A stretch of DNA of 64,000 nt from Polyangiaceae bacterium (GCA_013361525.1 JABFXY010000074.1:1-64000), one strand, 5' to 3'. Shown: positions 34,393 through 43,376, counted from the stretch's first letter. Notes: generated by a model from the letters alone, not told the origin. Numbers and translations are program-made.

Positions 34393-36996
34393 TCAGCTCT
34401 CCGGCAGCACCAACCGCGTGAGCTCGCCCCAGCTCGGCCCGGCTTTGCATCCGACGCGAAGCGGAACCTCGAGATCGAACGCCGTGCGCATCGCCTCCGC
34501 GGCGACCTTCGCGGTCGTGACGAGCTCGTCCGCATCGACCTCGAAGAGCACCTCGTCGTGCACCTGAAGGAGTGGCTGCGCGCGAAGCCCCGCCGCACGA
34601 AGCGCGCGGTCCGCTTGGAGCAAGCCGCGTCGAGAGACATCGGCGACCGAGCCTTCGTGCGTCGCGCGTCGTGCCATTCGCTCGGCGTTCGATCGCAACT
34701 GCGGATCGAGCGCCGTGAGCCCACCGATGGGCCAATGCCGGCCAGCGACGGTAACGACGTAGCCTCGCGTCTGCGCGAGACGCAGCTGCTCGTCTTGAAA
34801 CGCTCGCACCGTCGCGTAGTGACGATCGAACCGCTCGATGAGCTGCTTCGCTCCTTGTGCGTCGAGCCCGAGCTGCAGCGCGAGCGCGCTCGCACCTTGC
34901 CCGGCAAACGTCGCAAAATTCACGACCTTCCCCGTTTGGCGCTCGGCCGGACCCACCGCATCCTGTGCCAGATCGAGCACGGCTGCCGCGGTGATCCGGT
35001 GCAGATCGTCGTTTCGACGGAGCGGTTCGACCAGCGCCGGATCCCGCGTCAGATGCGCGAGCACGAAGAGCCCGAGCTGGTTGTAGTCGACCGAGAGCAA
35101 CACCTTTCCCGGAGGTGCGCGAAACGCGCATCGAATGCGCGCCATCTCCGGGGTGCGGCCGGGCACTCGCCCGAGATCGGGCTGCGAATTGATGATGCGT
35201 CCCGAAAACGAGCGCGCCGGATGAAACGTGGAGTGGACGCGCCCGTCCGGCGTGATCGCCGCGCGCAACGCCGTCACCCAATTGTCCTTGAGCCGCTCGA
35301 GCTCGCGGAAGCGCATCACCAGACCGACGATCGGGTGCGCGTTCTCGATGCGCTCGAGCGCCTCCGTCGCCGTGCTCCACCCCGTCTTCGTCCGCAGCAC
35401 GACCGGCAAGCCGAGATCTTCGAAGAGCACGCTGCCGAGCTGCTTCGTGGATCCGAGGTTGAACGATTTGCCGGCGAGCTCGTAAATCTGGCCCTCGAGC
35501 TCCGAGGCGATCCGCGTGAAATCGTCACCGACGCGCAAAAGATCGTCGCCGTCGCAGGCAATGCCGTGCACCTCCATGCGCACGAGCGTCTCCGACAGCG
35601 CGAGGTATTCATCGAGCTGCTCACGCGCGACGTTCGGCTCGAACGATCGCCATAGGGCCGAGGCTGCCTCCGCCATCGTGCCCGCGAATTTCGCCGCGCG
35701 CCCGACCTCGATATCCGACCAAGCTTTGCGGCTCTTGCCGATTCCGCGCACCACGTCGTCGGCGTCGAGCGCACGTCGCAATCGATGTTTCGCGACCGTC
35801 ACGAGCTCGTGTGGTGACCAATTGCTCGGCTCGGTCAGATGGGACGCACAAGCCGAGTCACCGACGACGCCGGCGACCTGGACACCTCGACGTGCGAGCG
35901 CGACGACCGACGCGTTGACCTCGTGGCCGACCTTCGGTTTCGTCGCGTCACCGAGCCACGCCGCGAGAGGCCGAGGTCCTTCCAACGAGACGCCTTTGCC
36001 CGAAAACCCCTTACCCGAAAACGGGAAGTAGAACGCACGCTCGCCAGCAGATGCGGCGAGGCCGGCAAGCGCGCCGCGCGCAGGCGAAGGATCTTCCGTC
36101 AGCGTGTAAATCGCGACCGGCGCGTCGCCGAACGACGCGATCGCCGCGGCGACCTTCTCGTCGTCGTCGCAGACGGTGACCTCCGTCGACGCCTCGCGGG
36201 GCTCGCTGCCGAGCAGCTCGTAGAAACCGAGCTCGCCATAGAGCGCGTTGAGCGACGCTGGTTGCGGCGCTCGATACCCGAGCTCGCCGAGCGGACGCGG
36301 CAGCGCGACGTCGGTTGCCAGGCGCGCGCGGTCGACCTCGCTCTTCGCGAGCTCCAACGACGCGCGGAGCATCTTTCCAGTGCGGCCCTCGATCTCCTCG
36401 GCCTTCTCGAGCGCGGCTTCGATCGAGCCGTACGCCTTCACGAGATCGGTCGCGCCCTTCTTTCCGATGCCTGGAACGCCGGGCATTACGTCGTCGTCGC
36501 CCACGAGCGCGAGCCAACCTGCGACGTTCTCGGGGCCGACCTCGAAGCGCTTGCGTACGAGCTCGGCCGTGTAGCGGACGTCCTTGTACGCGTCGTACCA
36601 CCACACGCGATCCTCCACGAGCTGCGCGAGGCGCTTGTCGCTGCCGACGACGACGACGTCCTGACCGTCGTCGAGCGCCGCCCGCGTGTACGAAGCGACG
36701 ACGTCGGCGGGTCGACCCGACGTCACGACGTGCAGGCCATACGCCTCGAGGAGCGAAGGCAGCCGCTCGACCTGAGGCTTCAGCAGCGGCGGGAGCGTGC
36801 TCGCGTCGAGGCAGCCGTCGAGTACGGCAACGGCACAATCCGGCGTTTTGAATCCGAGCGCGCGTACGAGCGCGCCCGTGAGCGCATACAGCCCATTCGT
36901 CGGCAGATTCGCTTCGTTTTTGCGATCGGTCTCGACGACGAGATACCCCCGCGTGAGCAGGTGACTGGCGAGTACGACGAGCGTTCTTCGTGCCAT
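34393..36996 (-). CDS. Diverged DNA polymerase I-like protein with altered active sites
   Basis: 867 residues aligned over the whole length of bacterial Pol I. The polymerase domain keeps the metal-binding Asp637 (motif A) and Asp814/Glu815 (motif C VHDE), plus Arg600, His666, Arg686, Lys690 and Phe694. The positions matching Klenow Glu710, Arg712 and Tyr766 are Gly642, Phe644 and Ala698; Asn845 and Gln849 become Arg777 and Glu781. The 5'-nuclease domain (about 1-265) has lost most carboxylates (Leu/Ala for Asp13, Pro96 for Glu113, Val99 for Asp116, Arg122 for Asp140). The 3'-5' exonuclease part has no DxE. It starts eight bases after the halogenase stop. Probably not the housekeeping enzyme. 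Confidence 0.88.
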   Translation of the reverse strand: MARRTLVVLASHLLTRGYLVVETDRKNEANLPTNGLYALTGALVRALGFKTPDCAVAVLDGCLDASTLPPLLKPQVERLPSLLEAYGLHVVTSGRPADVVASYTRAALDDGQDVVVVGSDKRLAQLVEDRVWWYDAYKDVRYTAELVRKRFEVGPENVAGWLALVGDDDVMPGVPGIGKKGATDLVKAYGSIEAALEKAEEIEGRTGKMLRASLELAKSEVDRARLATDVALPRPLGELGYRAPQPASLNALYGELGFYELLGSEPREASTEVTVCDDDEKVAAAIASFGDAPVAIYTLTEDPSPARGALAGLAASAGERAFYFPFSGKGFSGKGVSLEGPRPLAAWLGDATKPKVGHEVNASVVALARRGVQVAGVVGDSACASHLTEPSNWSPHELVTVAKHRLRRALDADDVVRGIGKSRKAWSDIEVGRAAKFAGTMAEAASALWRSFEPNVAREQLDEYLALSETLVRMEVHGIACDGDDLLRVGDDFTRIASELEGQIYELAGKSFNLGSTKQLGSVLFEDLGLPVVLRTKTGWSTATEALERIENAHPIVGLVMRFRELERLKDNWVTALRAAITPDGRVHSTFHPARSFSGRIINSQPDLGRVPGRTPEMARIRCAFRAPPGKVLLSVDYNQLGLFVLAHLTRDPALVEPLRRNDDLHRITAAAVLDLAQDAVGPAERQTGKVVNFATFAGQGASALALQLGLDAQGAKQLIERFDRHYATVRAFQDEQLRLAQTRGYVVTVAGRHWPIGGLTALDPQLRSNAERMARRATHEGSVADVSRRGLLQADRALRAAGLRAQPLLQVHDEVLFEVDADELVTTAKVAAEAMRTAFDLEVPLRVGCKAGPSWGELTRLVLPES

Positions 36997-37004
36997 GTCG
37001 AGCC

Positions 37005-38669
37005 TCAGAGGAACGGCGCCATCTTCGCGACCCACCCCTGCGGATTGAAGACGAGCTGGCGCATCCACTCCGGATGCTCGCGCACGGCTTTCAGCGCCTC
37101 GGCCTGTGGGAGCGCGCGCCGGCTGAAATCGACCGCTAGCTGCCGTCGTGCACGCCACCCCTCCGGCGGCTCGCGATCGAGCTTCGGGTGGGGAACCTTT
37201 TGCCCGAGCAAGATGCAATCGAGCCCGTGCAATCCGTAGAAGTAGATGCCGGCGACCTCGTTCAGCTGCGTACGGATGGCGCGCGGCAACAGGGATAGCG
37301 GCCCACAGGCCTGAAAGATGTCGATCGCCTCCTGCATGCCGGAGACGTCGACCTTTTCGCGAACGTCGGTCCAAAACTTCGAGTCGCTACGCTTGTTGAA
37401 CTTGTAATGCGCGGCGAGGAAGAACCGCAATCGGTCCCAATCGCGGCCGATCGTCGTATTGACGAAGCGCCTCAGCACCGACCGCTCCGGGCCGAATGGG
37501 AATGCTCGGACGAGCGCCGTAATGGCGCGTGTAATCATCAATAGACCGGTCGACTCGAGCGGCTCGACGAACGCGTACGCGTTGCCGATGGCGTAGACGT
37601 TCCCCACCCAAAGCCGATCGTGCCGGCCCGATCGAAAGCGGACGACCCGCTCGCCGCTGAGCTTCGGCCAAAGCTTCTTCGCCTCGGCGAGCGCCTCGTC
37701 GTCGGAGCAATACGCCGACGAATATACGTATCCGAGGTGCTCGTCCTCGACGATGGGGATGTTCCAGCACCAGCCGCTCTCCATCGTGCGGGCCGTGGTG
37801 TAAGGCTTCAGCTTGCCGCCGTGGGGTGAGTTGAACGCGAGCGCCGAGTCGGTGAAGAGGCTCGTGGCATAGCTGTGGAACTCGATGCCCAGCTTTTGCT
37901 CGAGAAGAAACGAGCGAAACCCCGAGCAATCGACGTAGAGATCGAACTCGAGCGTGCGGCCGTCGTCGGCGACGAGGTTTCCGATGTGCGGGTCCGGATC
38001 GTCGCCCTCGGGGGCGATCACCTTCGCGTCGACGACCTTGCAATCGAGGTGCACGATGCCGCGCGCGACCGCTGTTTTACGCAGGTATTCGACGAGCCGC
38101 TTGTTGTCGAGGTGATACGCGAACGCCTGGAGATGCAGCAGCGATTGCTCCTGCCCGTTGATCCGAATGATCGGCGTCACGTCGCGGGCCATCAGCACCG
38201 ACTGCAGCGTGAACGTGCTCACGTTGCCCGTCTCGCCCATGGAACCGAGCATTCCGATCCCGTTCACCTCCCAATCGAAAGGCGCTTGGAACACGTAGTC
38301 GCCGGGCAGGCCCCATTCGAACCGAATACCCTGCTTCCACGTCGGCTGAACCTCCTTGACGAACTCGTCGACGTTCAACTTCAAATAGTGATGAAGGAAC
38401 GCGACGAGGCTCGGCACGCTCGCCTCTCCGACGCCGATGATCGGAATGCTCGGCGACTCGATGACCGTCACCTCGAGCCACGGCAGCTGCGCCTTCAAGG
38501 CGAGCGCGGTGAACCAACCGGCCGTGCCTCCGCCGAGGATGCCGACCTTCTTCACCGCGCCGCCGTCTTCGGCGGTGGGCCGGTATGCCTCCCGCTGAAG
38601 AAGCTCGTGGTTGGTGAAGAGGACCTGCAACCCCTCGAGCGGGTTCGGGCGATTCGGCGGCAAACGCAT
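37005..38669 (-). CDS. Flavin-dependent (tryptophan-type) halogenase
   Basis: 554 residues. FAD-binding GGGTAGW at 46-52, the halogenase-specific Lys in PTWKQGIRFEWG (Lys112, matching PrnA Lys79), WCWNIP at 300-305 (the WxWxIP motif that shields the intermediate) and EPLESTG at 369-375 are all present. Such enzymes use FADH2 supplied by a separate reductase to make HOCl or HOBr, held as a Lys chloramine, and halogenate an aromatic substrate. No flavin reductase or biosynthetic genes are nearby. The start at 38669 gives about 40 extra residues before the FAD motif. The polymerase gene follows after eight bases; a CocE-type hydrolase gene precedes by 47 bp. Confidence 0.9.
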   Translation of the reverse strand: MRLPPNRPNPLEGLQVLFTNHELLQREAYRPTAEDGGAVKKVGILGGGTAGWFTALALKAQLPWLEVTVIESPSIPIIGVGEASVPSLVAFLHHYLKLNVDEFVKEVQPTWKQGIRFEWGLPGDYVFQAPFDWEVNGIGMLGSMGETGNVSTFTLQSVLMARDVTPIIRINGQEQSLLHLQAFAYHLDNKRLVEYLRKTAVARGIVHLDCKVVDAKVIAPEGDDPDPHIGNLVADDGRTLEFDLYVDCSGFRSFLLEQKLGIEFHSYATSLFTDSALAFNSPHGGKLKPYTTARTMESGWCWNIPIVEDEHLGYVYSSAYCSDDEALAEAKKLWPKLSGERVVRFRSGRHDRLWVGNVYAIGNAYAFVEPLESTGLLMITRAITALVRAFPFGPERSVLRRFVNTTIGRDWDRLRFFLAAHYKFNKRSDSKFWTDVREKVDVSGMQEAIDIFQACGPLSLLPRAIRTQLNEVAGIYFYGLHGLDCILLGQKVPHPKLDREPPEGWRARRQLAVDFSRRALPQAEALKAVREHPEWMRQLVFNPQGWVAKMAPFL

Positions 38670-38716
38670 CGCGCGAGGCTAAACCAACTCGGTGCCTCGC
38701 GCGAAAACCGGATCGC

Positions 38717-41047
38717 TCAGGGCATGCTGGGCACGTTCGTGTACGGCATGAACGTCCTGCATTGCTGCCCTCGCAGCGAAGGACAAGCCGGCAGCGGCAG
38801 CCCGGGGCCCGTTGTTCCGGACAACATGGGCAACACGACGCTCGTGGGATGGGACGTCGACGCGCCGACGTCGTAGCTCACCGGCTCGTCGAACTCTTTC
38901 AGCTCGAACTTCCACTCGGCTCGGCTGTCGCCCGGCGTGTCGATGCTGACGCGAATGCGAGAGCCGGCGCGGAACACGTGGCTGAAAGCCGCAATTCCCA
39001 CCCGCGCGAGCGTCCATTCTCCGGGGACGAGGAGCGCCTCGTCCTCTTCACGATACGTGTGCTCCGGCCAAAGATCGGTCGCGGAGCCGTCGAGGGCACG
39101 AACGCTCGCGCGCAACCAACCGCTCTGTACGAACATCTCCTGTCCGTCGGGTCGGATCTCGCTGAGGTTCACCTCGAGATCGGCGTCATCGACCGCAGAC
39201 CGAATCCAGATGTCGACGCTGCCGCTGCCGAGCATGACGACGTCATCGGACAAAGGCGCGCTCGTCATCACGACGGCGCTTCCGGCTGCCGGCTGGTTCC
39301 ATTGGTATTCGGGGGTCAGGGCCCAAATATCACCGCCGGGCGCGAGAATGCCGCGCTGGCCTGCTTCCGGGTCGAGCGTGAAGCTGAACCCCGCATCGTC
39401 CACGACGGGCACCTGCGCCTCGACCAGATCGCCGTTCGGTTGCAGATAGAACCGGTGCTCTTCCGCGTCCGGGTGGGGCCAACCGTCGAACGTCAGCTCG
39501 AACGTGCCAATCGGAGCGCCGACGTCCTCTGTCCCGCCTCGCTCGAAAATCGTGCGGTATTGAGGCTCCGCTTCATAGACGGTCTTCGCGACTTCCCACG
39601 AAGGCTGATCCGCGAGCCGATCCGGCCGAAGCTGCATGTTCACGCCGAAGACCTGCTGGAACACGACCGGTATCAACGTGCGAACGCCGGGATCGACGCT
39701 GGGGACGCGCTCGGCGACGTACAAATCGAGGAACGTCTTCCACTCGACCAGCACCTCCGGGGAAAACCCGTCGACGTGGACACCGTTGTACGTCGTGAAT
39801 CGTTTTACCGGCGCCGAGGTGAACCGATCGAGCAGGGTAAAGAAGAACGGCCCCGTTTGCTCGTCCTGCCAGGCCGAAGCGAGAAACACCGGGACCTCGA
39901 TCTTGTCGGCGAACTTCGTCGGGTCGACGCGACCGACGAGATCGTCGTCGTAATAGGGGGTGTTCTGCGCCTGGTCGATGACGTTGACGCGCTGCCCGTG
40001 CAACAGCTGGTTCTCTTCGCAGACGGTGTCGCCGGCGTCGACGCGCGCTTGCTCCCAACCTTGGCCGTAAGGGGCAGCCTTATCGAGCACGTTGGAAATC
40101 CACGACAGCGCAAACCCGTTGTTGAACAGACCGCCGGGCCGCGCGGTGGAATAGGTGCCACCAATGACCGAAAGCGGCGTGATGGCTGCGAGGCTCGGCG
40201 GCTTCATGCTCGCGACGAACATCTGCGTAATACCCGGGTACGAAAGGCCGGTCATTCCGACATGGTGGCCCGATACCCAATCCTGCGCAGCCACCGTCTC
40301 GACGACGTCGTACCCATCGAGCAGCTGCAGATCCTCGAAATAGTCGTAGGCGCCACCTGAACAGCCGGTGCCGCGCATGTTCACGCTCACCGTCGCATAA
40401 CCCATCAGTGACGCGAAAAACGCGCTCGGGTCGGTCGGCTTGTCGCATAGAACGGGATAGTCGCCGCACAGCCCTTCATAACCGGGGATCGGCTCACCCG
40501 GCTTCGCCGGATCATATCCCGAGTAGTTGACCACCGTCGGATACGGGCCTTCCTCCGCCGGGCCGGGCAACGTCACGTAGACGGCGAGCTGCGTCCCGTC
40601 GCGGGTCGTCAAATAGCCATAACCGGGCTGGAGCTTTTGCTCGTCGTAGAAGGACTGATCGGGTTTGCTGCCGTCGACGCTGAGGACGGTGATGGAGCCG
40701 ACCTCTTCGGGCGGGCTGAGGTCGGGCAGGTGAACCGAATACCCATCGCCGGGGGCGACCTTCCGGAAGATGTAGCTGCCGAGCTCGTCCGTCGTGCCTT
40801 CCGACACGACGTCGCCTCCGGCGCTGCGGAGCTCGACTCGGGTATTGGGCTCGGCCTTCCAGACGTGGACTTGTTCGACGCTGCCGCGGGTGCTGAACGG
40901 AGCCGCCGGGGCCCCGCCGCCTTCACCGCCGCCGCCTTGGACGCCCGCGCCTTCCCCGCCGGCCCCGCCGCCGCCGGTGGTGTCCGAATCCGAGCAGCCG
41001 AACGCGAGCGTCGTCGCGACACACAAGCCAATTCCCCGCTTGAGCAT
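38717..41047 (-). CDS. CocE/NonD-family alpha/beta-hydrolase lipoprotein
   Basis: 776 residues. The ATG at 41047 gives a signal peptide ending at the lipobox AFGC (Cys 18), then CSDSD and a Gly-rich linker to about 50. A short beta-sandwich domain (about 50-125) precedes the S15/CocE hydrolase: GLSYPG at 267-272 with nucleophile Ser269, and later strands carrying the Asp and His. The C-terminal jelly-roll domain of the family (about 540-760) is present, ending DTPGDSRAEWKFELKEFDE. Family members cleave esters or X-Pro peptides. Same strand as the halogenase, 47 bp upstream, so a three-gene unit is possible. Confidence 0.87.
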   Translation of the reverse strand: MLKRGIGLCVATTLAFGCSDSDTTGGGGAGGEGAGVQGGGGEGGGAPAAPFSTRGSVEQVHVWKAEPNTRVELRSAGGDVVSEGTTDELGSYIFRKVAPGDGYSVHLPDLSPPEEVGSITVLSVDGSKPDQSFYDEQKLQPGYGYLTTRDGTQLAVYVTLPGPAEEGPYPTVVNYSGYDPAKPGEPIPGYEGLCGDYPVLCDKPTDPSAFFASLMGYATVSVNMRGTGCSGGAYDYFEDLQLLDGYDVVETVAAQDWVSGHHVGMTGLSYPGITQMFVASMKPPSLAAITPLSVIGGTYSTARPGGLFNNGFALSWISNVLDKAAPYGQGWEQARVDAGDTVCEENQLLHGQRVNVIDQAQNTPYYDDDLVGRVDPTKFADKIEVPVFLASAWQDEQTGPFFFTLLDRFTSAPVKRFTTYNGVHVDGFSPEVLVEWKTFLDLYVAERVPSVDPGVRTLIPVVFQQVFGVNMQLRPDRLADQPSWEVAKTVYEAEPQYRTIFERGGTEDVGAPIGTFELTFDGWPHPDAEEHRFYLQPNGDLVEAQVPVVDDAGFSFTLDPEAGQRGILAPGGDIWALTPEYQWNQPAAGSAVVMTSAPLSDDVVMLGSGSVDIWIRSAVDDADLEVNLSEIRPDGQEMFVQSGWLRASVRALDGSATDLWPEHTYREEDEALLVPGEWTLARVGIAAFSHVFRAGSRIRVSIDTPGDSRAEWKFELKEFDEPVSYDVGASTSHPTSVVLPMLSGTTGPGLPLPACPSLRGQQCRTFMPYTNVPSMP

Positions 41048-41154
41048 GGCGCGAGCGTGCAGCGACCTGACGACGAAAGCAACCCCGACCGCGCCGCCTT
41101 TCACATCTCGAAAGGCGCCGCCGCCGGCTCGTCGACGTTATCGCGTTCTTCGGG

Positions 41155-41622
41155 TTATCGAGGATTCGACCGGGGGCCGAGCAGCAATGCCTTCGGAGCC
41201 AAGAGCCGGTAGCTCTCCGTAACCAGTAACGCCACTTCGTCCCAATCGGTGCTCGGCCCGAGCGTCATCCCAATCACCTTGGTTCCCCATTTCGTTCCCC
41301 ATTCGGCGAAGAAAAAGGGCGGGCCGTTCGTGCGCAGCGCATCCGAAAGGATCTCCGAGGTCCGAAAGGTCAGGACGGTCACCGGACCCGCGCTCGACGC
41401 GGCGCGCGCGTACGCGGGTGGCCAACCGCCATCGATCTCGAGGACGTGGGCGAAGTTACGCTTGCTCACCATCCATCGGGTGCCGACCCAAGCTCGCTCC
41501 TCGTAGGCCTCCGGGAGCTTTTCGCAAATCATCCGCAGCCTGCTGATGGTTTCGGCCGGGGCGCTGCCGCGCTCGCGCGAACCGGGGGGCGGCTTCTTCT
41601 TCGCGGGCTGGGCTCGTCTCAT
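41155..41622 (-). CDS. MmcQ/YjbR-like protein
   Basis: 155 residues with the YjbR/MmcQ fold: RMICEKLPEAYEERAWVGTRWMVSKRNFAHV in the first half and WDEVALLVTESYRLLAPK near the C terminus are typical. Proteins of this family are annotated as possible DNA-binding proteins, but the biochemistry is unproven. The open frame continues to 41679, but that would overlap the divergent Nudix gene, so I use the ATG at 41622, which begins a basic RRAQPAKKK stretch. The ribosome-binding site is not obvious. Divergent from the Nudix gene at 41658 by 35 bp. Confidence 0.75.
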   Translation of the reverse strand: MRRAQPAKKKPPPGSRERGSAPAETISRLRMICEKLPEAYEERAWVGTRWMVSKRNFAHVLEIDGGWPPAYARAASSAGPVTVLTFRTSEILSDALRTNGPPFFFAEWGTKWGTKVIGMTLGPSTDWDEVALLVTESYRLLAPKALLLGPRSNPR

Positions 41623-41657
41623 TCGGCGAAGCACGAGTGTAGAGTCGTCGCGGAAGC

Positions 41658-42110
41658 ATGACCAAACGACTCCGAGCATCGCTCGTCTGCGAAGCCGAAG
41701 GGCTCCTCCTCGTCGTGCGTTTGCGCGATCCGGTGACGGGCGTCGAAGGCCTGTTTCCCCCGGGCGGCGCCGTCGAAGAAGGCGAGACCCCTTCCATGGC
41801 GGCGGTGCGCGAAACGCTCGAAGAGACGGGGATCGTCGTCACGACGATTCCAGATATCGTCCTGTGTCGCACGTATCCGTTTCGGTGGGCCGGCGTCGAT
41901 TACGAGGTGACCACGCAATTCTTCGCAGCCCGGCTCGATCGCGCACCCGCGCTGCCTGCGGTGGTGGACGCGGACTACAACCTCGGTGCGTCGTGGATAC
42001 CCGTGGACGCCGCGCTCGTCGCGATGGCGATCCATCCACCCATCTCGACGGCGGTCGAACAAGTTCTCCGTGCGGCTCGCCTCATGGAGGACGGGGCTCC
42101 GGTTGACTGA
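41658..42110 (+). CDS. Nudix hydrolase
   Basis: 150 residues. The Nudix box is near residues 36-58: GAVEEGE followed after seven residues by RETLEETG, close to the consensus with Thr in place of the usual aliphatic residue. It hydrolyses a nucleoside diphosphate linked to another moiety using Mg2+; the substrate cannot be predicted. GGAAGC precedes the ATG at 41658. The stop codon falls inside the inverted repeat at 42106-42123 that precedes the DinB gene. Proximity to DinB fits a housecleaning or mutation-control theme, but is only circumstantial. Confidence 0.88.
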   Translation: MTKRLRASLVCEAEGLLLVVRLRDPVTGVEGLFPPGGAVEEGETPSMAAVRETLEETGIVVTTIPDIVLCRTYPFRWAGVDYEVTTQFFAARLDRAPALPAVVDADYNLGASWIPVDAALVAMAIHPPISTAVEQVLRAARLMEDGAPVD

Positions 42111-42123
42111 ACATCAGAACAGT
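42106..42123. promoter_or_regulatory. Possible LexA-type box upstream of DinB
   Basis: ACTGAACATCAGAACAGT has inverted ends (ACTG/CAGT) and, on the minus strand, ends in GTTCAG. That half site is shared with the LexA consensus reported for Myxococcus xanthus (CTRHAMRYBYGTTCAGS), which I recall; the rest matches only partly, roughly 12 of 17 positions. It lies 20 bp before the DinB start and overlaps the Nudix stop codon. Confidence 0.45.
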
Positions 42124-42143
42124 CCTAATCTTCGCGGGTCACC

Positions 42144-43376
42144 GTGGAGCCGGACGCGCCTCGAATCTGCTGTCTCGACCTCGATACGTTCTTCGTATCG
42201 GTGGAGCGGCTGTTCGATCCGTCGCTCGAGAACAAACCCGTCGTCGTAGGTGGACACAAAGGCGGTCGCGGGGTCGTCACCTCCGCGAGCTACGAGGCGC
42301 GCGCGCTCGGTGTTCGTTCCGGCATGTCGATCCGCGACGCGACGAAGCTCGCGCCGCGCGCGATCTTTTTACCGGGTAGTCACGATCGATATTCCAAATA
42401 CTCGGACGACGCCCGAGCCATCGTCGAGCGGTACAGTCCGCTCGTTCGCGCGGCGAGCATCGACGAGCAGTACATCGACTGTCATGGGTGCGAGCGGCTC
42501 TATTACCGGCCCGGCGACGTCGACGCCGACGCGACGATCCGCCGCGTCGTCGGGGAGATCACCGGCGCCATCGGCGCCGAGCTCGGCCTGCCCGCCAGCG
42601 CCGGAATCGCGACGAGCAAACCGATGGCGAAGGTCGCGAGCGGCCTCGCGAAGCCGCGCGGCGTGCTCCTCGTCGCCGCGGGGGCAGAGGCGGCGACGCT
42701 CGCGCCGCTGCCGGTACGAAAGCTTCCGGGGATCGGCCCGGTCGCCGAGCGCAAGCTTCGCGAGCGCGGGCTCGAGACACTCGGGCAGCTCGTCCTCGCA
42801 CCCGACGACGAGCTGCGTCCCATCTTCGGCAATATGACGGCCGAGATCCGCGCGGCAGCTCGGGGCATCGGCACGACCGAGCTCGGCCGCGAGCGCCCTG
42901 CATTTCGCGAGCACGATCCGGTGGGCGAGCGGGTCGGAAGCATCTCGAACGAGCGTACCTTCGTCGAACGGGCTCCATCGGACACGGAGGCCGTTCTATC
43001 CGGTTTGTGCGAGCGGGTTTGTTGGCGCGCCCGCAAGCGCGGCATGAAGGCGCGGACGATCACGCTCAAGCTGCGATACGTTGATTTCGAGACTGTGTCG
43101 CGCGCAATGACCGTCCCTGCGACGAATTGCGACATCGAGATTCACCACCTCGTGTTCGACCTCTATCGGTCGCTCCGCACGCGCAGTCTCGGCGTTCGCC
43201 TGCTCGGCGTCGCGCTATCGAAGTTCGAGCTCGAAGGCGCGCAGCTTCTTCTTTTCGAGCGCAGCGGCCGGCGATCCATCGCGATCGACCGCGCCCGTGA
43301 GAAGTTCGGCTTCGACGCCGTCCATCTCGCGAGCACCACCGAGCGATCGTCGTCGCGTAAGCGGCGCTCCGCATAG
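42144..43376 (+). CDS. dinB: DNA polymerase IV (DinB-type Y-family translesion polymerase)
   Basis: 410 residues from a GTG start. Palm residues Asp12 and Asp107-Glu108 are in LDLDTFFVSVE and SIDEQYID, and the DinB signature GVRSGMSIRDA is present. The steric-gate aromatic pair FF is intact, so it should exclude ribonucleotides. The thumb helix-hairpin-helix is at about 190-230 (KLPGIGPVAERKLRERGLETLGQL), and the little finger domain is at about 250-395. The C terminus is short and basic (SSSRKRRSA) with no clear beta-clamp motif that I recognise. An 18-bp inverted repeat at 42106-42123 may place it under SOS control. Its 3' end is 79 bp from the SDR gene. Confidence 0.92.
   Translation: MEPDAPRICCLDLDTFFVSVERLFDPSLENKPVVVGGHKGGRGVVTSASYEARALGVRSGMSIRDATKLAPRAIFLPGSHDRYSKYSDDARAIVERYSPLVRAASIDEQYIDCHGCERLYYRPGDVDADATIRRVVGEITGAIGAELGLPASAGIATSKPMAKVASGLAKPRGVLLVAAGAEAATLAPLPVRKLPGIGPVAERKLRERGLETLGQLVLAPDDELRPIFGNMTAEIRAAARGIGTTELGRERPAFREHDPVGERVGSISNERTFVERAPSDTEAVLSGLCERVCWRARKRGMKARTITLKLRYVDFETVSRAMTVPATNCDIEIHHLVFDLYRSLRTRSLGVRLLGVALSKFELEGAQLLLFERSGRRSIAIDRAREKFGFDAVHLASTTERSSSRKRRSA

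Noticed and set aside
33638..35380. A minus-strand frame of 580 codons overlapping the Cys-rich lipoprotein and the 3' part of the polymerase gene.
   Set aside because: Composition is dominated by Arg/Ser/Gly with no domain, and both overlapping genes have clear family support.
41623..41679. Longer start for the YjbR-like gene.
   Set aside because: It would overlap the start of the divergent Nudix gene and adds residues with no similarity.
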